From assembly GCA_017354895.1 (NCBI GenBank), contig CP071499.1, positions 496,001 to 560,000 of the forward strand: DNA of 64,000 bases, written 5' to 3'. The stretch is from Podospora comata (lineage: Eukaryota > Ascomycota > Sordariomycetes > Sordariales > Podosporaceae). Position 1 is the first letter of the stretch. Every line of letters begins with the position of its first letter. Both the position numbers and the translations under genes were made by a program. The notes below the pieces were generated by a model that was given only the letters and a program-made list of their open reading frames with translations, did no database searches and had not been told where the DNA came from. Positions 43,451-55,349 of this stretch are shown here, in pieces.

Positions 43451-44548
43451 TCAAATCCCGGGCAACCCAATGATGCTCCTGAGGGCGGGCACGTTCCGGG
43501 GGAGAATATACGTAGTGTACAGAGCCGTCAAGGCGACAAGCAGCCCAGTGAGCTGTAGTCAAAGTTAGCCTCTCTTCACTCGACATGACTAGAAGCGAAA
43601 ACATACCTTCTCAAACCAAGTATGGAAATAAATCGCCGTCATCAACAACATCCAAGCACACAACCCCACCACTCCCACCGCCACCTTCCCCCCATGCCCC
43701 AACCCCTCCATCACCCCCGCCCCCCTCCCCATATCCTCCCCCTGATACCTCACCTCCCTCTCCACCTCCGCCGTCGCCCCCTTAACCGCCCCATCAGCCA
43801 TCACAACCGCCCTCTCCTCCCTCACAAACCTCACCCACCTTCCAACAACCCACCCAACCTCCTGCAACAAAAAACAACTCCCCAACACCAACAAAAACAC
43901 ATGCCCCGAGATATCATGGCCCCCCGACCACCTCCCCCCAGCACTCTTGCACGCCGCCGCAGTAAAAACCTCCTTGACACCCACATCCCCCGCATCCTTC
44001 TCCGAAATCTCCGCCATCTTAACCTGACACTTCCCCCCCGTAAACCTAAACCCCCTATCGATAATCGCCGGCCCAAAAAACCACTGCGTCACAAACACCC
44101 ACCACGCCGTCACCACCGCCCATCGTATCGTCGCCCGGCTCTTTTGCGCCGATGTCCTGACAGCGGGGTGCGTGAAAATAAAGAGGAAGAAAGAAAATGT
44201 TATCCACCCCCACCCGCGCTTCACAAAGAGGACGTTGAAAAGGTTATTTTTGCGGGCAAAGTAGGATGGGGAGAGGGAGCCCTGGTCGTGGGATTGGGTG
44301 AGGGGGTTGTAGGTGGAGGATTGGACGTCTGGAGATAAGACGGCGAAGAAAGTGCCGAAGATGAGGAGGAGGGGGTAGATGCTCAGGAGGGCGAGCTCGG
44401 TTGGGGTGGGGAGGAGGGGGTTGTTTCTTGGTGGCGCGGTTCGGGTTGTTGTTGAGGAGGAGATGTGGACTGTTTGGGAGGAGGGGGAGAGGGAAGAAGG
44501 GGAGACGTGTCGGCGGGAGGGGCCGGAGGGCGGTGGTGGTAAGTCCAT
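43451..44548 (-). CDS. FIT-family ER membrane protein (Scs3/FITM2-like)
   Basis: Fat-storage-inducing transmembrane protein, an ER acyl-CoA diphosphatase-type protein needed for lipid-droplet budding and ER lipid balance. Two exons (44548-43607, 43552-43451) give 347 aa. A Pro/Ser-rich N-terminus of about 50 residues precedes six hydrophobic segments. The family core is WFFGPAIIDRGFRFTGGKC (157-174), then GGRWSGGHDISGHVFLL, with the two key histidines about 211 and 216. The C-terminal membrane part crosses the splice (WFEK/LTGLLVALTALYTTY). Transcript is convergent with the tautomerase gene, 102 bp between stop codons. Length and order agree with ascomycete Scs3 homologues. Confidence 0.92.
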
Positions 44549-45436
44549 CGTTTGGCCGGTCGTGTTTTTCTTTTGAGGATGGAAAGGTTTGTTGGGTTAT
44601 ACTCGTTCGGGTGAAGTCGCGTTTGGTGGTTGCATTGGAGAGGGTAGCAAGAGGTTCGTAGAGTAGAGAAACAGGAGTATTAAACACGAGGATAAAACGT
44701 CGTTGCGAGAGCGCAGGCTCGACAAAGAAGCTGGCTTGGTGATGTTTTGGAGCAAAGTCGCAAATCGCAAATTCGAAAGCTATGACGTTGTTCAACGCTG
44801 CCTTGGCAACTGCTTCAGACCGGACGTGATCGCGCCGAGGCTTGTTGATTATGTAACATTCGCCGAAGCTCGGACCTCAACGCCACGAATCCCCGAGCAC
44901 ACAAAAAAACGGGAGACGGGAATGGCGTCGTTTTTTTGTCCGATTCTCATCACAAATGATCAATCACACGTCAAGAAAATGACATCTCAGAAAAATACGC
45001 CTCGCAGCCATTTTTGTTTGTACTACCTAGTAAGTTCGTGTTGTCCACTGCACTGTATAGTATCCCCTGTTTTCCCCAGCCAGCCACGGCTCTCAAATAA
45101 TGCATCCATTCATGCAGCTTTCCCCCCTTCCTAGAACGCCATGGCCCAAACAAATGAACATGGAGAAGAAAAAAGAAAAGAAAATCATGGGTAAATGCCG
45201 CTTGGGCCACAGTTCGAAGAAGAGAAGAAAACAAAAGACCACCAATGCAGAAAGAAAGAAAGAAAAAAGCACAAATCCATGTCCCACCCCCCGCTTTCTG
45301 TCTCTCAGGGTATCTCATAAACTAATCCCGCGCAATCCCATCCCTTTGTTTTTTCCCGTTTCCTTTATCTGCTCCCACAGGAAGGACGGTTCCCAGTAGA
45401 ACCCTTCCCAGAGGAAGAACCCCTCCCAGCCGCGCT
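44549..45436. other. Intergenic, no gene seen
   Basis: Promoter of the FIT-family gene on the left and 3' flank of the GH55 gene on the right, with A-rich purine tracts near 45150-45270. Plus- and minus-strand frames here do not look coding. Confidence 0.45.
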
Positions 45437-47803
45437 CTAGGCAGCCTGGGCCTGAGGCTCCGACGTGAACAGCGCAAGGGTGGCGCAAAAGTTGTTCCTG
45501 TTGTCCTTGTCGAGAGCAACGCCCTCGCCGTTGACAGTCAACATGTTGACGCTGGCCTTGGTGCTAAGGCCGTAAAAGTGCACCGCCGAGTCCTCGAGAG
45601 ACACCATGTTGACCTGGCAGTCCTGGCTCTTGACGCAGTCCTGGCCGTAGTTGTCAAAGAAGGAGTAGAGACCCGCCCCGTAGATGAAGATGTCCTTGGA
45701 GTTAATAGCCCGGACACCCCACGCTCTCTTGCAGGTCGGGTCGCTCGAGTTGGCGCACGACTTCTCAAAGTCAGGGTCGGCATAGGTGGGGTTGACGGTG
45801 AAGGGCTTGGTCGCGTCGGGGTTGCCTTGGAAGTACGGGGTCTCGGTCTGGATGAGGGCGAGCCAGATGTTGGAGGCGTTGTTGAACTGGTAGTTTTGGA
45901 GGACCGAGTGCTCAGAGGCGGTGGCCCAGCCCCAGACGGGTCCTTCTCCCTCGATGAGGACACCGCGGCCGTTGAAGACGTCAATCTGACCGTCCTTGGC
46001 CTCGGGCTCGAGAGAGTGGTCGGCAACCCAGTACCACGTGTTCTCGAGGTAGGCGCTGCCACCGGCCGGGATGTGGAGCATCATGAAAGAACCAAAGCAC
46101 TGCTCGGGAATGGTGTTGGTGACGTTGGGGTTCTTTGCACACTGCTCCAGTTCAAGCTCGGTGCCGCGGTACCCACCGATGCGGGTGTGGACATCCCAGA
46201 GGCCGGCAGCGCCAGGCGTAGTACCCTTGACGTTCCACTCCATGATGATGGCGCCGGGCTGGGGACCAGCAGTGCCGAAGATAAGATCAGACATCTCAAC
46301 GTTGCCAACATCACCGGGCTGGCCAACCTGGAAGACGGGCTTGGGGTTGGCCTGGTCCTTGAAGAACTGGTCACCTCCAGCAAGGATCAGAGGCCAAATC
46401 TCGCCAGTGATTTTGATGTCCTTGGGGACCTTGACAGTCTTGGTGATGATGTAGGCACCATGGTCAAAGTAGACAACTTGATCAGGAGTAACGCTGTCAA
46501 AGATCTTCTGGATGGCGTCGGTGTCGTCCGTCTTGCCATCGCCCTTGGCACCTTGGGACTTGACGCTGACAAAGTTGCCAACCGGGACGTCCTCGTATTG
46601 AGGCTTGGTGCGGGTGAAGACCTTGCCAGTGGCCTGGTCGAGCAGAGAGGCAGGCTTCCGGACGTTCTGCTGGGCGCTTTGTACAGCACGGCCGGCAGCA
46701 GCTCCGCTGACAGCTCCGCCGTAGGTCTTGCCTTGGACGAAGAAGTCCACCTTTTGGTTGCCCTCGAGAATCACAGACTGGGTGGCATTGTTCAGAACAG
46801 CCTGCTGAGAACCCGAGAAGTCAACGTTGTCCAGAATGAGGGTGCCATTGGTCTGGGGAGAATCGGGGTTGTAGGCAGTCTTGATACCGGTGGGGGTGTT
46901 GGTAAAAACGCTGTCAACCATCAAGACAGACCCGACAGTCTGACCCTCAGGCCCACCGTTGGACATGTCAATACCGACTTGGCAGTCGTTGATGTGAACG
47001 TCCTGGAAAGTCCAAGCCCAGTTCCAGTTCATGTAGATGGCAGTCTGGCAGCGGTTGAAGGTGAGGTTGCGCGTAGTGAACTGCTGATTGCCAAAGAAGG
47101 CACCATACTGGCCACCATTGAAGGTAAGATCAACCATGAAACCGCCGGAGCCGTTGTCCATGAAGATACCCAGCTGCTTGTTCGCGGAACCACCGTCCTC
47201 ACGCATGTTGAAGACAATATTGTGCAGACTGGTGGCCTGGGCGACCTGCCAGTGGATGCCGGCACCCTTGTCGAAAGGCATGTCCTTGATGTCGATGACA
47301 AAGTTGCGAACCTGGCGGAAGAAGTTGTTCTGGTTGGTCCACCAGTTGCGGCCGTCATTCTCGTAGGGATCAGCGTCAATCACGGCCATGCCTTCAAAGT
47401 CGGCGGTGGCCTTGAGAGTCGGAGGGTTGATGGCATCACCGACCATCTGGGTGTAGTAGTAGGGAATGATCGGCTTGCTGACGCGGTAGGTGCCGGGAGG
47501 GAAGTACACAAGACCGGGAGTCGTGGTCTGAGAGGTGCAGCCGAGACCACAGCGGTTCTGGTCGCTGATGGCCCTGTTGATGGCCTCGGTATCATCGGTA
47601 GCGCCATCGCCCTTGGCACCGTAGTCTTGAACATTGCGGAAGACCTTGTAGTTGGCAGGGTCGGCGTTGAAGGCAGCGTTACCTTGCCGCTTGATGGTAC
47701 TGAGCCACCAGCCAGATTCCTGGCGAGGGGCTGGGGCCGCAACGGAAGGTGAGACGACCCCTATCGCCAGTAATAGTAACGTGGAGAGTTTTGAGAGACC
47801 CAT
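45437..47803 (-). CDS. GH55 exo-beta-1,3-glucanase
   Basis: Secreted glucanase of family GH55 that releases glucose or short products from beta-1,3-glucan (laminarin, fungal walls). A single exon of 788 aa. The signal peptide is residues 1-22 (MGLSKLSTLLLLAIGVVSPSVA), with a short propeptide ending near a KR site. Two pectate-lyase-like right-handed beta-helix halves each begin with the family motif: NVQDYGAKGDGATDDTEAI near 57-75 and VKSQGAKGDGKTDDTDAI near 415. Other typical parts are GLVYFPPGTYRVSKPI, NGGQYGAFFGNQQFTTRNL, LIFGTAGPQPGAIIMEWN and NTWYWVADHSLE. Several N-glycosylation sequons are present. The 724-codon plus frame over the same span is a shadow. A long intron-bearing 5' leader is possible (see findings). 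Confidence 0.95.
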   Translation of the reverse strand: MGLSKLSTLLLLAIGVVSPSVAAPAPRQESGWWLSTIKRQGNAAFNADPANYKVFRNVQDYGAKGDGATDDTEAINRAISDQNRCGLGCTSQTTTPGLVYFPPGTYRVSKPIIPYYYTQMVGDAINPPTLKATADFEGMAVIDADPYENDGRNWWTNQNNFFRQVRNFVIDIKDMPFDKGAGIHWQVAQATSLHNIVFNMREDGGSANKQLGIFMDNGSGGFMVDLTFNGGQYGAFFGNQQFTTRNLTFNRCQTAIYMNWNWAWTFQDVHINDCQVGIDMSNGGPEGQTVGSVLMVDSVFTNTPTGIKTAYNPDSPQTNGTLILDNVDFSGSQQAVLNNATQSVILEGNQKVDFFVQGKTYGGAVSGAAAGRAVQSAQQNVRKPASLLDQATGKVFTRTKPQYEDVPVGNFVSVKSQGAKGDGKTDDTDAIQKIFDSVTPDQVVYFDHGAYIITKTVKVPKDIKITGEIWPLILAGGDQFFKDQANPKPVFQVGQPGDVGNVEMSDLIFGTAGPQPGAIIMEWNVKGTTPGAAGLWDVHTRIGGYRGTELELEQCAKNPNVTNTIPEQCFGSFMMLHIPAGGSAYLENTWYWVADHSLEPEAKDGQIDVFNGRGVLIEGEGPVWGWATASEHSVLQNYQFNNASNIWLALIQTETPYFQGNPDATKPFTVNPTYADPDFEKSCANSSDPTCKRAWGVRAINSKDIFIYGAGLYSFFDNYGQDCVKSQDCQVNMVSLEDSAVHFYGLSTKASVNMLTVNGEGVALDKDNRNNFCATLALFTSEPQAQAA

Positions 47804-50800
47804 CGTGGTAGTGCCAGCTATTTCGTAATGGTGGTGCTGTCAAAAGTGAGTGTTATGGTATAGAGTCGAAAAGGAAGTGGAAAACTGAGAAGATGTTAGA
47901 CCAGCTATTTTTCAGAAGTGGGAAAAAGGGAAAGAAAAAAAAAACAAGAATGAGTGTCCAGCTCCAGCTGAGTGTGGTGTCAAGTTTGCTTCAGCAGCGA
48001 GGAAGAAGAAAAGACAAACGAGGAAGGTGCGAAAAGAAGAAATATAAGGTCGCGTGAAGCAGAGCGCGCGTGCCAGGCCGTCAAGGTGCTCGCCCCAAAA
48101 ATTGGGATGAATGGCATTGTTGGAAGCCAGAGCAACCTTTGCCATCCTCCCAGGTCCCTCTCTTCGAGACAAAGCTATGGAGGTGAAGCTCCATGTGGTT
48201 CCCACGCTCCGCTTCCATCACTTGAGTGTTTGTCCAGGTGTTTATCCCAATCTAGAGAGCACGAATAGAAAGGTGATCAGATGAAGACTTACTTTGTGAA
48301 ATGTGCCGGCCCAGCCAGGTTTGCTGATTCACTGCCGGCAGAGAGCGACTCGGGAGTGTGAGGAGAAGAGAGATGAAGTGACCGTCAGATTGGGATGTTG
48401 GAAGAAGTGGTAGTTAAACAGCCCAAGCCTGTTGTTTACGCTGAGTGAGGGTGAGAAAAGGGTCCGGGACTTGCATTGGTGTCCGGCGGCATCCAGTCTT
48501 ATACTGCATGTGTCGGTCCATGTGTCCCATGTTTCATCAGACAGGGTTTCCTGGACGTAACTGACGGCATTCATAGCTGGTGGCAAGTGAATAGCCGCCC
48601 CATGATCACTGCTGTCTTGCACCACGCAGGTACAAGCACAACAAGGTCCGCCGTGACAGCAGTACCAACCTGGCCTCGGGGGATATGTGGGGTCTGGACA
48701 AGCATTGATCTGCCGCCGGGTGCCTTCAAATCATAGGAACGTCAGCCTTCCCCTCCCCCATGCCGGCGCGAGTGGCAGTATTGTCACTGGCGGGCAGAGG
48801 GGGGGGAGATATGGGGGCAAGGTACCTGGGGTGGTCGAGGCGATGACTCTTGGACAGCTCATGGGCGAATCATCATCCCCTGGACCTTAAGATCTTGCAT
48901 GGTTGACAGCTCGAGAAATCGGGCCTCACTCGGTGGGGACTGATCTTGAAGAAAAGAAACACGGGGTTCGCCGGGCTCGCAATTGGCTGGGAGCACCAGA
49001 TGGCCCAAACATGCTACCGTAGCAGTAGCTCCATAGCTCGGCACAGCAGACAGCAGGGAAGCTCTTGGGTCTGGCGACAGGAGAACAAGGCATCAGACGA
49101 CACGACCAGGTGGAAGGTTGGGCAGGATACAAGGTTGATATTCAAGGGGGGTTCTTCATGCAACCGTCGATCGCTGCGGGTGCTGTGGTGCTCTGGAATG
49201 GAATGATGTCTCCGTGTCGGTGTTGTGGCGCACACAGGGAGCGGCTTTACAGGGACTGGTGGAAGATTCGCCGAGGCGGGTCTTGGCAGAGATGGTGGCT
49301 CGATCTTATCTTGTGGAGTGCATCCACACATCAAGAACCGAAGCGCTTGGGCCGTGAGAAACAATTGGCCACTGGACACTTGGAGAGGAGAGAAACTGCG
49401 AGATATTACTTTGAGGCGGTGATGGAAAACTAGTGGTGTATGTAGAATTCGACCGAGAGAAATTGACTGGTGGTGCCCTGTCTATTTCTTGATGGCCTCA
49501 CCATCTCTTGCTGTCTGCAAAACGACCGCCGGTTGTGGCAGCGTTTCAAAACCCAGTGTGGGGTCTCTGGGGATACCTTAAAGTAGAACTCCACTGGCTT
49601 TGTAACCCCACCATTCCCGGGCGGTTCTTCCCAGCCATTCAGTGCCGCCCCCACCACCGTCTTCTCACACACATCCACACATGCACACACATCACAGCCT
49701 GTTCTGCAGTGTTTGAGAAACTTCCCCTTGCGGACCTGCTGCCCGCTGTGAGTGGCCCATTGCAACCCATGGCGCCACAAGAGGCATCTACGCGGCGTAG
49801 AACAGGGGGACAACTGCCTCCCGTTGCTGTCGGCAGACGTCCTCCGTCGTACTACCACCCTACCAATGCTTCGTGGCTTACCTCCGCGCGTCTCACAAAC
49901 TTTGAGTGCGCTATAATATGGGACGGCAACAGCAAGCACCCCATAAGGTAGCCAGAGCACACCCATAGCTATTCTCTTGGCCATGAGTTTGCCGCAGATA
50001 TATTGACCTCCTCGCTTGCTTCCTTCCTCAGGGCCATTTATTTCTTCATCATCAATCTCCATCACATCACAGGCAGGGCAGTTAGTTTGTCGTCCATTCC
50101 AGGGTTCAAGTTACTCGGCCGAACCTACACAAACACTTGCACAAATTTCCTTTTCCCCTTGTTCTTCAGCTGCCTACCTACGTTTGAGTATCCTCTCCCA
50201 ACTTGACCTATTCTCCGTCCAGGAACATTTCGGTCTGTCTCGCGGCCGTCTTTTCCTCGCCGGTGAATATCTTTGTCATCACCAGCCATGTCTCTCGATT
50301 TGTTCCATCATTCTCTTCTTGGCAGGCACATGCAAGACAAGTTACCAGTAGAGCCGCCGCCAGACACATCACATCGTCAACCTGAGACACTGGAGGCTAC
50401 GTTGCAGTTACATGCACACAGTTGAGGGAAGGAGGGACTTTCGACTCGATGGTGGACGAATATTCTTGTTCTGACCTCAAGATTCTCTTTGCTTTCAATA
50501 CTTTATGCATCGACGCCGCCTTGTTTGCCGTAGCCTCCATGAAAATTCCGCCGACGATAACGTTTGATCATAAGCCCATTCCTTGGTCATCATATATCCG
50601 CCGCTGCCAGTCCAGATCCTCCATTGTCAATGGGACGTTGTGGCAACCGGCAAAGCGGTGGCAAACCCTCCCGACTCGCGGGCGGCACGCACGGAACCCA
50701 TCCCCTGACCACCCTCTCGTTCTCGGTCCTTTCCCTCCGTTTGTGTCACCGGACCGGTCGGCGGGCCAATGGCACAACTTCGGGGGTCAGGAGAAGAACC

Positions 50801-51697
50801 AACAACTCCTTAACAATCCCAGGACATACATAATATTGCTTCCAGACATATAAAATAAAAACCCAAAAAAAACGTGGTCACCATGACACAAACAAACTCT
50901 ATCCAGAGCCTCGCTCCTCCACAAACCCCTCCCAGCAAAGCCAGCCACGTGTCCTGCCTCCTTGAGTGCTCTCCTCTTCCTGCCCCTTTCCTCCTGCAGT
51001 GCCCATGTCACCCCGTGTTGACCAAGAGTCCAACGTGTGACCGACTGAATAGCATCAAGCAGTGCCTTCACGTCTCCATTCACAGCATCAAATGCTGTCA
51101 AATACACCAAAATTCCCCAACATGTCAAAAGCACACAGAAAACGGCATATTTCCCTCCGTGACCTTATTTTTGTTTTGTCGGTTGTGAACAAAAGTGTAA
51201 CAATTAAAATACTTCTATAATAGCAGAGGCACCAGTCCCCCGCATCTCATCTCTACCCCTGATAAACCCCGAAAAGCTCAAAGACTTTGCAAAATATTTT
51301 TAAAAAAAAATAAATAAAAAAGATGAAGAAAAAGAAAGGCGTCTAGATGCTCGCTTCCCTTGTCTCCATCCAATCCATCCACCCATTCATACAACACTCT
51401 TTCCTCCATTCTCCCACTCGGAACCAACACACATATCCATCCTTCCACACATATCCAGGACATACATTTGCCCTCATCCTCGTCAATCTCGTCCCATCCA
51501 ATCCGTCCGTCCCATCCTGCCCAAAGAGAGAAGAAAAAAAAGCACAAACAACTCCCGGTCGCAATGCAAAATAAACAAGACAAGGCCGGAAAAAGAAAAA
51601 AAACAGCCTCAAAAAGCAATGGCTAGTCCAAGGCTCCCTAAGTGTAAAATGCCAGCAATCGCTAATGCCGCGCCCAAAAAAGACAAAATCACCTATG
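47804..51697. other. Gene-poor 3.9 kb
   Basis: Largest gap in the window. The left 0.7 kb is the GH55 leader and promoter. Frames of 100-211 codons exist on both strands but shift often, are Cys/Arg/Ser-rich and lack any recognised motif, so none is called. Right end is the 3' flank of the F-box/WD40 gene. Confidence 0.5.
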
Positions 51698-54008
51698 TCA
51701 AAGCCACTCCTGCTGCTGCTGCTGCTGCTGCTCCCCCCTACAACCCAAACCCAAACCCACCTCCTCCACAACCTGTCTCCTACTCTCCAACATTTCCACC
51801 CCCTCCACCCCCGCCCCAAAATCCAAAATCAAAATCTTTGGATCCTGCCCCGAACTCACAATCCTCCTATAATCACTCTTCGCACTCAAAACCCAACTCG
51901 AATGCCACTTTGGAAAATCCAACAGCGGCTGCCCCGTCTCCATATCCCAAACCTTAATGTCGCTATCATAGCTCCCGCTCACCAGCCGCCCCGACACAGA
52001 GTCCACGTGCAGGCTCCTGACAAGGTTATCATGCGCCTTCATCTCCCTGACGCACTCTCCCGTGTTGGCGTCCCAGATCCGGATGATCTTGTCGTTGCCC
52101 GCAGACGCGATCCACCTCCCGTCTTCGGAAAACTGGCTGCACGCCAGGCCCTTGGTGTGCCCGACGAATTCTTGAATGTTTTTGCCCGAGTCAATGTTCC
52201 AGAGCTTGACCTTGAAGTCGCCGCTGCAGGAGACGATGGTGTTGCCCCGCATTTGGACTGCGTTGACGGGGCCCGAGTGACCGCGGAGCTGCTTGATCAG
52301 GGCGCCTGTTGCGCGGTCCCAGACACAGATGGAGATGTCCTTGCTGCAGGTGACGATGTGCTTGTCGTCAAAGACGAGATCCAAAACAGCGGCCGAGTGG
52401 TGGGCTAGTTTGCGGATGGGGCGATAGCCGGAGCGTATGCTGTAGACGATGCAGGTCGCGTCCGAGGAGCCGGTGACGAGGATTTCGTCGTCGTACTGGA
52501 GGCAGAGGATGGAGGCTTTGTGGTGCATGGAAGGGGAGAGGATGGTGGGGACGGAGTGATGAGCGCGGACTGTGGCGCGGGGGAGACCGTCGGGGCCAGG
52601 AGTCGGGTCGAGGTCGGGGAGGTGAGCGTAGTGAATTGGGTTGCCGCTGGGGTCGTAGACGATGGAGAGGGCGGGATCGTTGACCACTTCCGGGGAACCG
52701 ATGACGAGTTTGCAGGCGTAGGTGCGCATATCCCAGACCCGGATGGTGCGGTCGCGAGATCCGGTGATGATTTTGTCTCTGTTGTTCGGTTAGCTGGGCC
52801 GCAAGATGAAAGACAAGAAGCAAAACATACTCATCGAATTGCAGGCAATAAATGCTGTCGGTGTGACCGTTCAAGTACACCGGGCGAGCCTTGCCCTCTT
52901 TCCAGTTGCGATCGAGCTGCTCCTTGGCCCTGTATATGTTCTTCCAGTCATTCCCGGGGTGAACAAACGGAACTCCCAAACCACTCCCGGGCTGGATACT
53001 TCCACCCGTGGCATAAGCCGTCGTCTTTTCCCGCAAGAACGACTCCCGCCAGACATGCCGGTTCTCGACAACATGAGCCCAGCGCTTGTTGACCAGACTG
53101 GCCGTCCCCAAACTCGGGCCATCGAGCTCGGCGAGGATAAGAATAGCCAGCTCCGTTGGCAGCTGCGAGATAAAGTCAACCTTGACAATGTCGGTCTTCT
53201 CGCTGCTCCCATAGGATGACAGCTCGCCCTTGGAGCCACCACCCGCATCGATCTCGGAGGAGCTTGTCAAGGCAATTCCGATGCCGCTCTCGCTGTCACC
53301 AAAGAAATCATCATCGAGCCAGCTCGGGTGCGGTCTCTGGAACTCCATAAACTCGTATCCTTGCCTACCACTGCAGGCAATGGCTGCCGCCGCTTGCCTC
53401 GCAGCAGCACCCGTGTTGCGCGGGATAATGGGAGGCTGCCCGCCGGACCCGGGGACGGGGAAGGTCGGCGATTGGATGGTCGCGAGATCATGTCCAAAGG
53501 CGCGCTCACTATGACCGGTGTACAGCACCCTCGAATGGCGATGGAAGCTTGTGGCTTGCCGCAGGCGGTGCCATGTGGAGTGAGACGTGGCAGGTCGGTC
53601 GCAGTTTGGCGGGGACGAGCTCAGAAAGGGGGACTTTGAGTCGTGGCTGTCTGTGGAAAAGACCGTGGAAGCGGGGATCGAGGTGCGCCGGTGCATGAAG
53701 CCTTTGACGTTTGTTTTGAAAGAGACAGAAGCCCGTCGGAGCATCCTCTTGATGTTTCCCTGGTGCGGTGCCTTGGAGGAGCCGGGTGCTCCGTCGTGGT
53801 CATGCACATGGACATTTTCCCGCCCGGAGAAGCCGTGGCTCCTGCTCTTCTCCAGAGACAGGCGAGCAAAGTCTTCAAAACCATTGTCCTCCAGCGCCAA
53901 CAATCCCGAATCCTGTCGCGTCGCAAACGACATGCTCACGCCTCGAGAGCGCGACGACACCGGGTGCGCTGAGTTGCGCCTAGGGCGGGTGGATGACTGG
54001 GTGGACAT
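51698..54008 (-). CDS. F-box/WD40-repeat protein (SCF substrate receptor)
   Basis: Predicted substrate-recognition subunit of an SCF ubiquitin ligase. Two exons (54008-52831, 52778-51698) give 752 aa. Residues 1-270 are disordered and Ser/Arg-rich with possible phosphosites. The F-box spans about 279-323 (ISQLPTELAILILAELDGPS, LVNKRWAHVVENRHVWRESF) and would bind Skp1. A linker with NDWKNIYRAKEQLDRNWKEG precedes seven WD40 blades starting at about 378 (NGHTDSIYCLQFDE); clear blades include SRDRTIRVWDM, CSKDISICVWDR, CSGDFKVKLWN, AGNDKIIRIWDA and GSYDSDIKVWDM. This order matches fungal Met30/Pof1/Cdc4-type proteins, but the exact orthologue cannot be told. The last residues carry seven Gln (CAG repeat). 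The intron splits blade 1 in frame. Confidence 0.92.
51710..51730. repeat. (CTG)7 triplet repeat, codes poly-Gln
   Basis: Seven CTG units on the plus strand, read as CAG in the F-box/WD40 gene and giving Q7 four codons before its stop. Confidence 0.95.
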
Positions 54009-55349
54009 GATGACGGACGCTTTGGAGAATGTAATGCGGAGGAAAACGAAGCGGATGGGTCAAGCCGACGTGTGTTACGACTTGGGCGTCGTCGTCGTCG
54101 TCGTCGTTGTCGAGCAGAGAAACGGCAGAACCGAGGGGCAGGCTCGAGCCCGTATCCGTAGTGGAAGCCGATTAATGGTGATGGAGCGGTCTGCGTGATG
54201 CGCCGGCTCCCAAGGTTCTGTCTGTGATGACTGACTGACTGCCCTTGCCCTCGTAACGGGTGACTTGACGATGGGCAACTTGTGTCCCCTGATATGATAT
54301 GCTCGCTCGCTCCCCTATTTACGGATGTCACTCTCCCTCGGTCGCGGTGGCGGATAGCGAACGGGTAGGTCCCTGAACAATTTTTCAGGGTCGAAGGGTT
54401 GAATCGAGAAGGTCGGGACGTCCTGGTTGGCAGGGCCTTGCATGGGCAGACCAGTGGGGACGAACGGATTTGAGCGATAGCGTGCCTTGATCTCCGGGGG
54501 GCGAACTGGCACTGGGCAACGAGAAACTTGGAAAGGGGGTAATGGATGATCGACTTTCTGTTGGTCCTGTCTCTCTCCAATCTGTCTGTTGCGACGCAGG
54601 GCTGGAATCTCCGAGTCAGGGCAGGCTGAGCTGTTTCTTTGTCTACGGCAGGGGAAACAACATCGACAACAAAGGCATTTAACGACGAACGGGTAGATTA
54701 AAAATGTAGGTGAGATTGTAGAGGACAGAAAAGAAAGAGGGCTGATGAGAGGCGTGTGCGGCACCTGAAGAAGACTGCTTCTGTTTTGGTTGTTTTGGAC
54801 TCTTGTTGGGGGGGACTCAGGTGCGGCACGGCCGGTGCTGTGGTCCAGGCTCAGGGCTTGGACTTGGCTCTTGGCAGTGCTTGTTTGGCCGGGTGACCAG
54901 AGAGATTCTGCAGATGGAGGAAAGGGATACGAATACTTCATAAGCATCAAGGGATGCTGCCAGGTTTACATTTTCTGTTTTGGAATCTACAGGCAGTGAG
55001 ATGCATGCTACAGAAGCGCGGTGGCTGATGTTTATTTTTTTTGGTTTGTTGACGTTATCCTGTTGTTGCCTTCAAAGTTAGCGATGGGGAGGCGGGGCTG
55101 GAAAAGGCCAATGTGAGGAGATCGGTAGCGATGCAAATCATTTATCCAAAACGGCAACTTTACACTACAAAAGACCATTTGGTGTCTTTGCAACACTCAG
55201 GGTCTTCAGGGTTCTCCAAGCCGCTCAGTCCTCGCTTTCTAGGTGCTTGCGAAACTGTATGTCTACACTAACTTTCTGGTAAAACAGATCTGGGTGCCCG
55301 GAGCCACGAGGTGGTGGCCTTGCTCAAACGGCTGCGAAAACCTTGAACA
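54009..55349. other. Intergenic, F-box/WD40 promoter
   Basis: 1.3 kb with no supported gene. Contains the GTC repeat 80 bp upstream of the F-box/WD40 start. Confidence 0.45.
54088..54111. repeat. (GTC)n triplet repeat in 5' leader
   Basis: Six GTC units followed by GTT and GTC, 80-103 bp upstream of the F-box/WD40 ATG. Confidence 0.95.

Noticed and set aside
45578-47752. 724-codon plus-strand frame antisense to the GH55 gene
   Set aside because: It is Val/Leu/Gly/Asp-rich, has no motif, and mirrors a clear GH55 enzyme; such frames arise from GC-rich codon use.
49430-50065. 211-codon minus-strand frame in the 3.9-kb gap
   Set aside because: Cys/Arg/Gly-rich with no motif, in a region where both strands have similar chance frames. 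A transcript would change this view.
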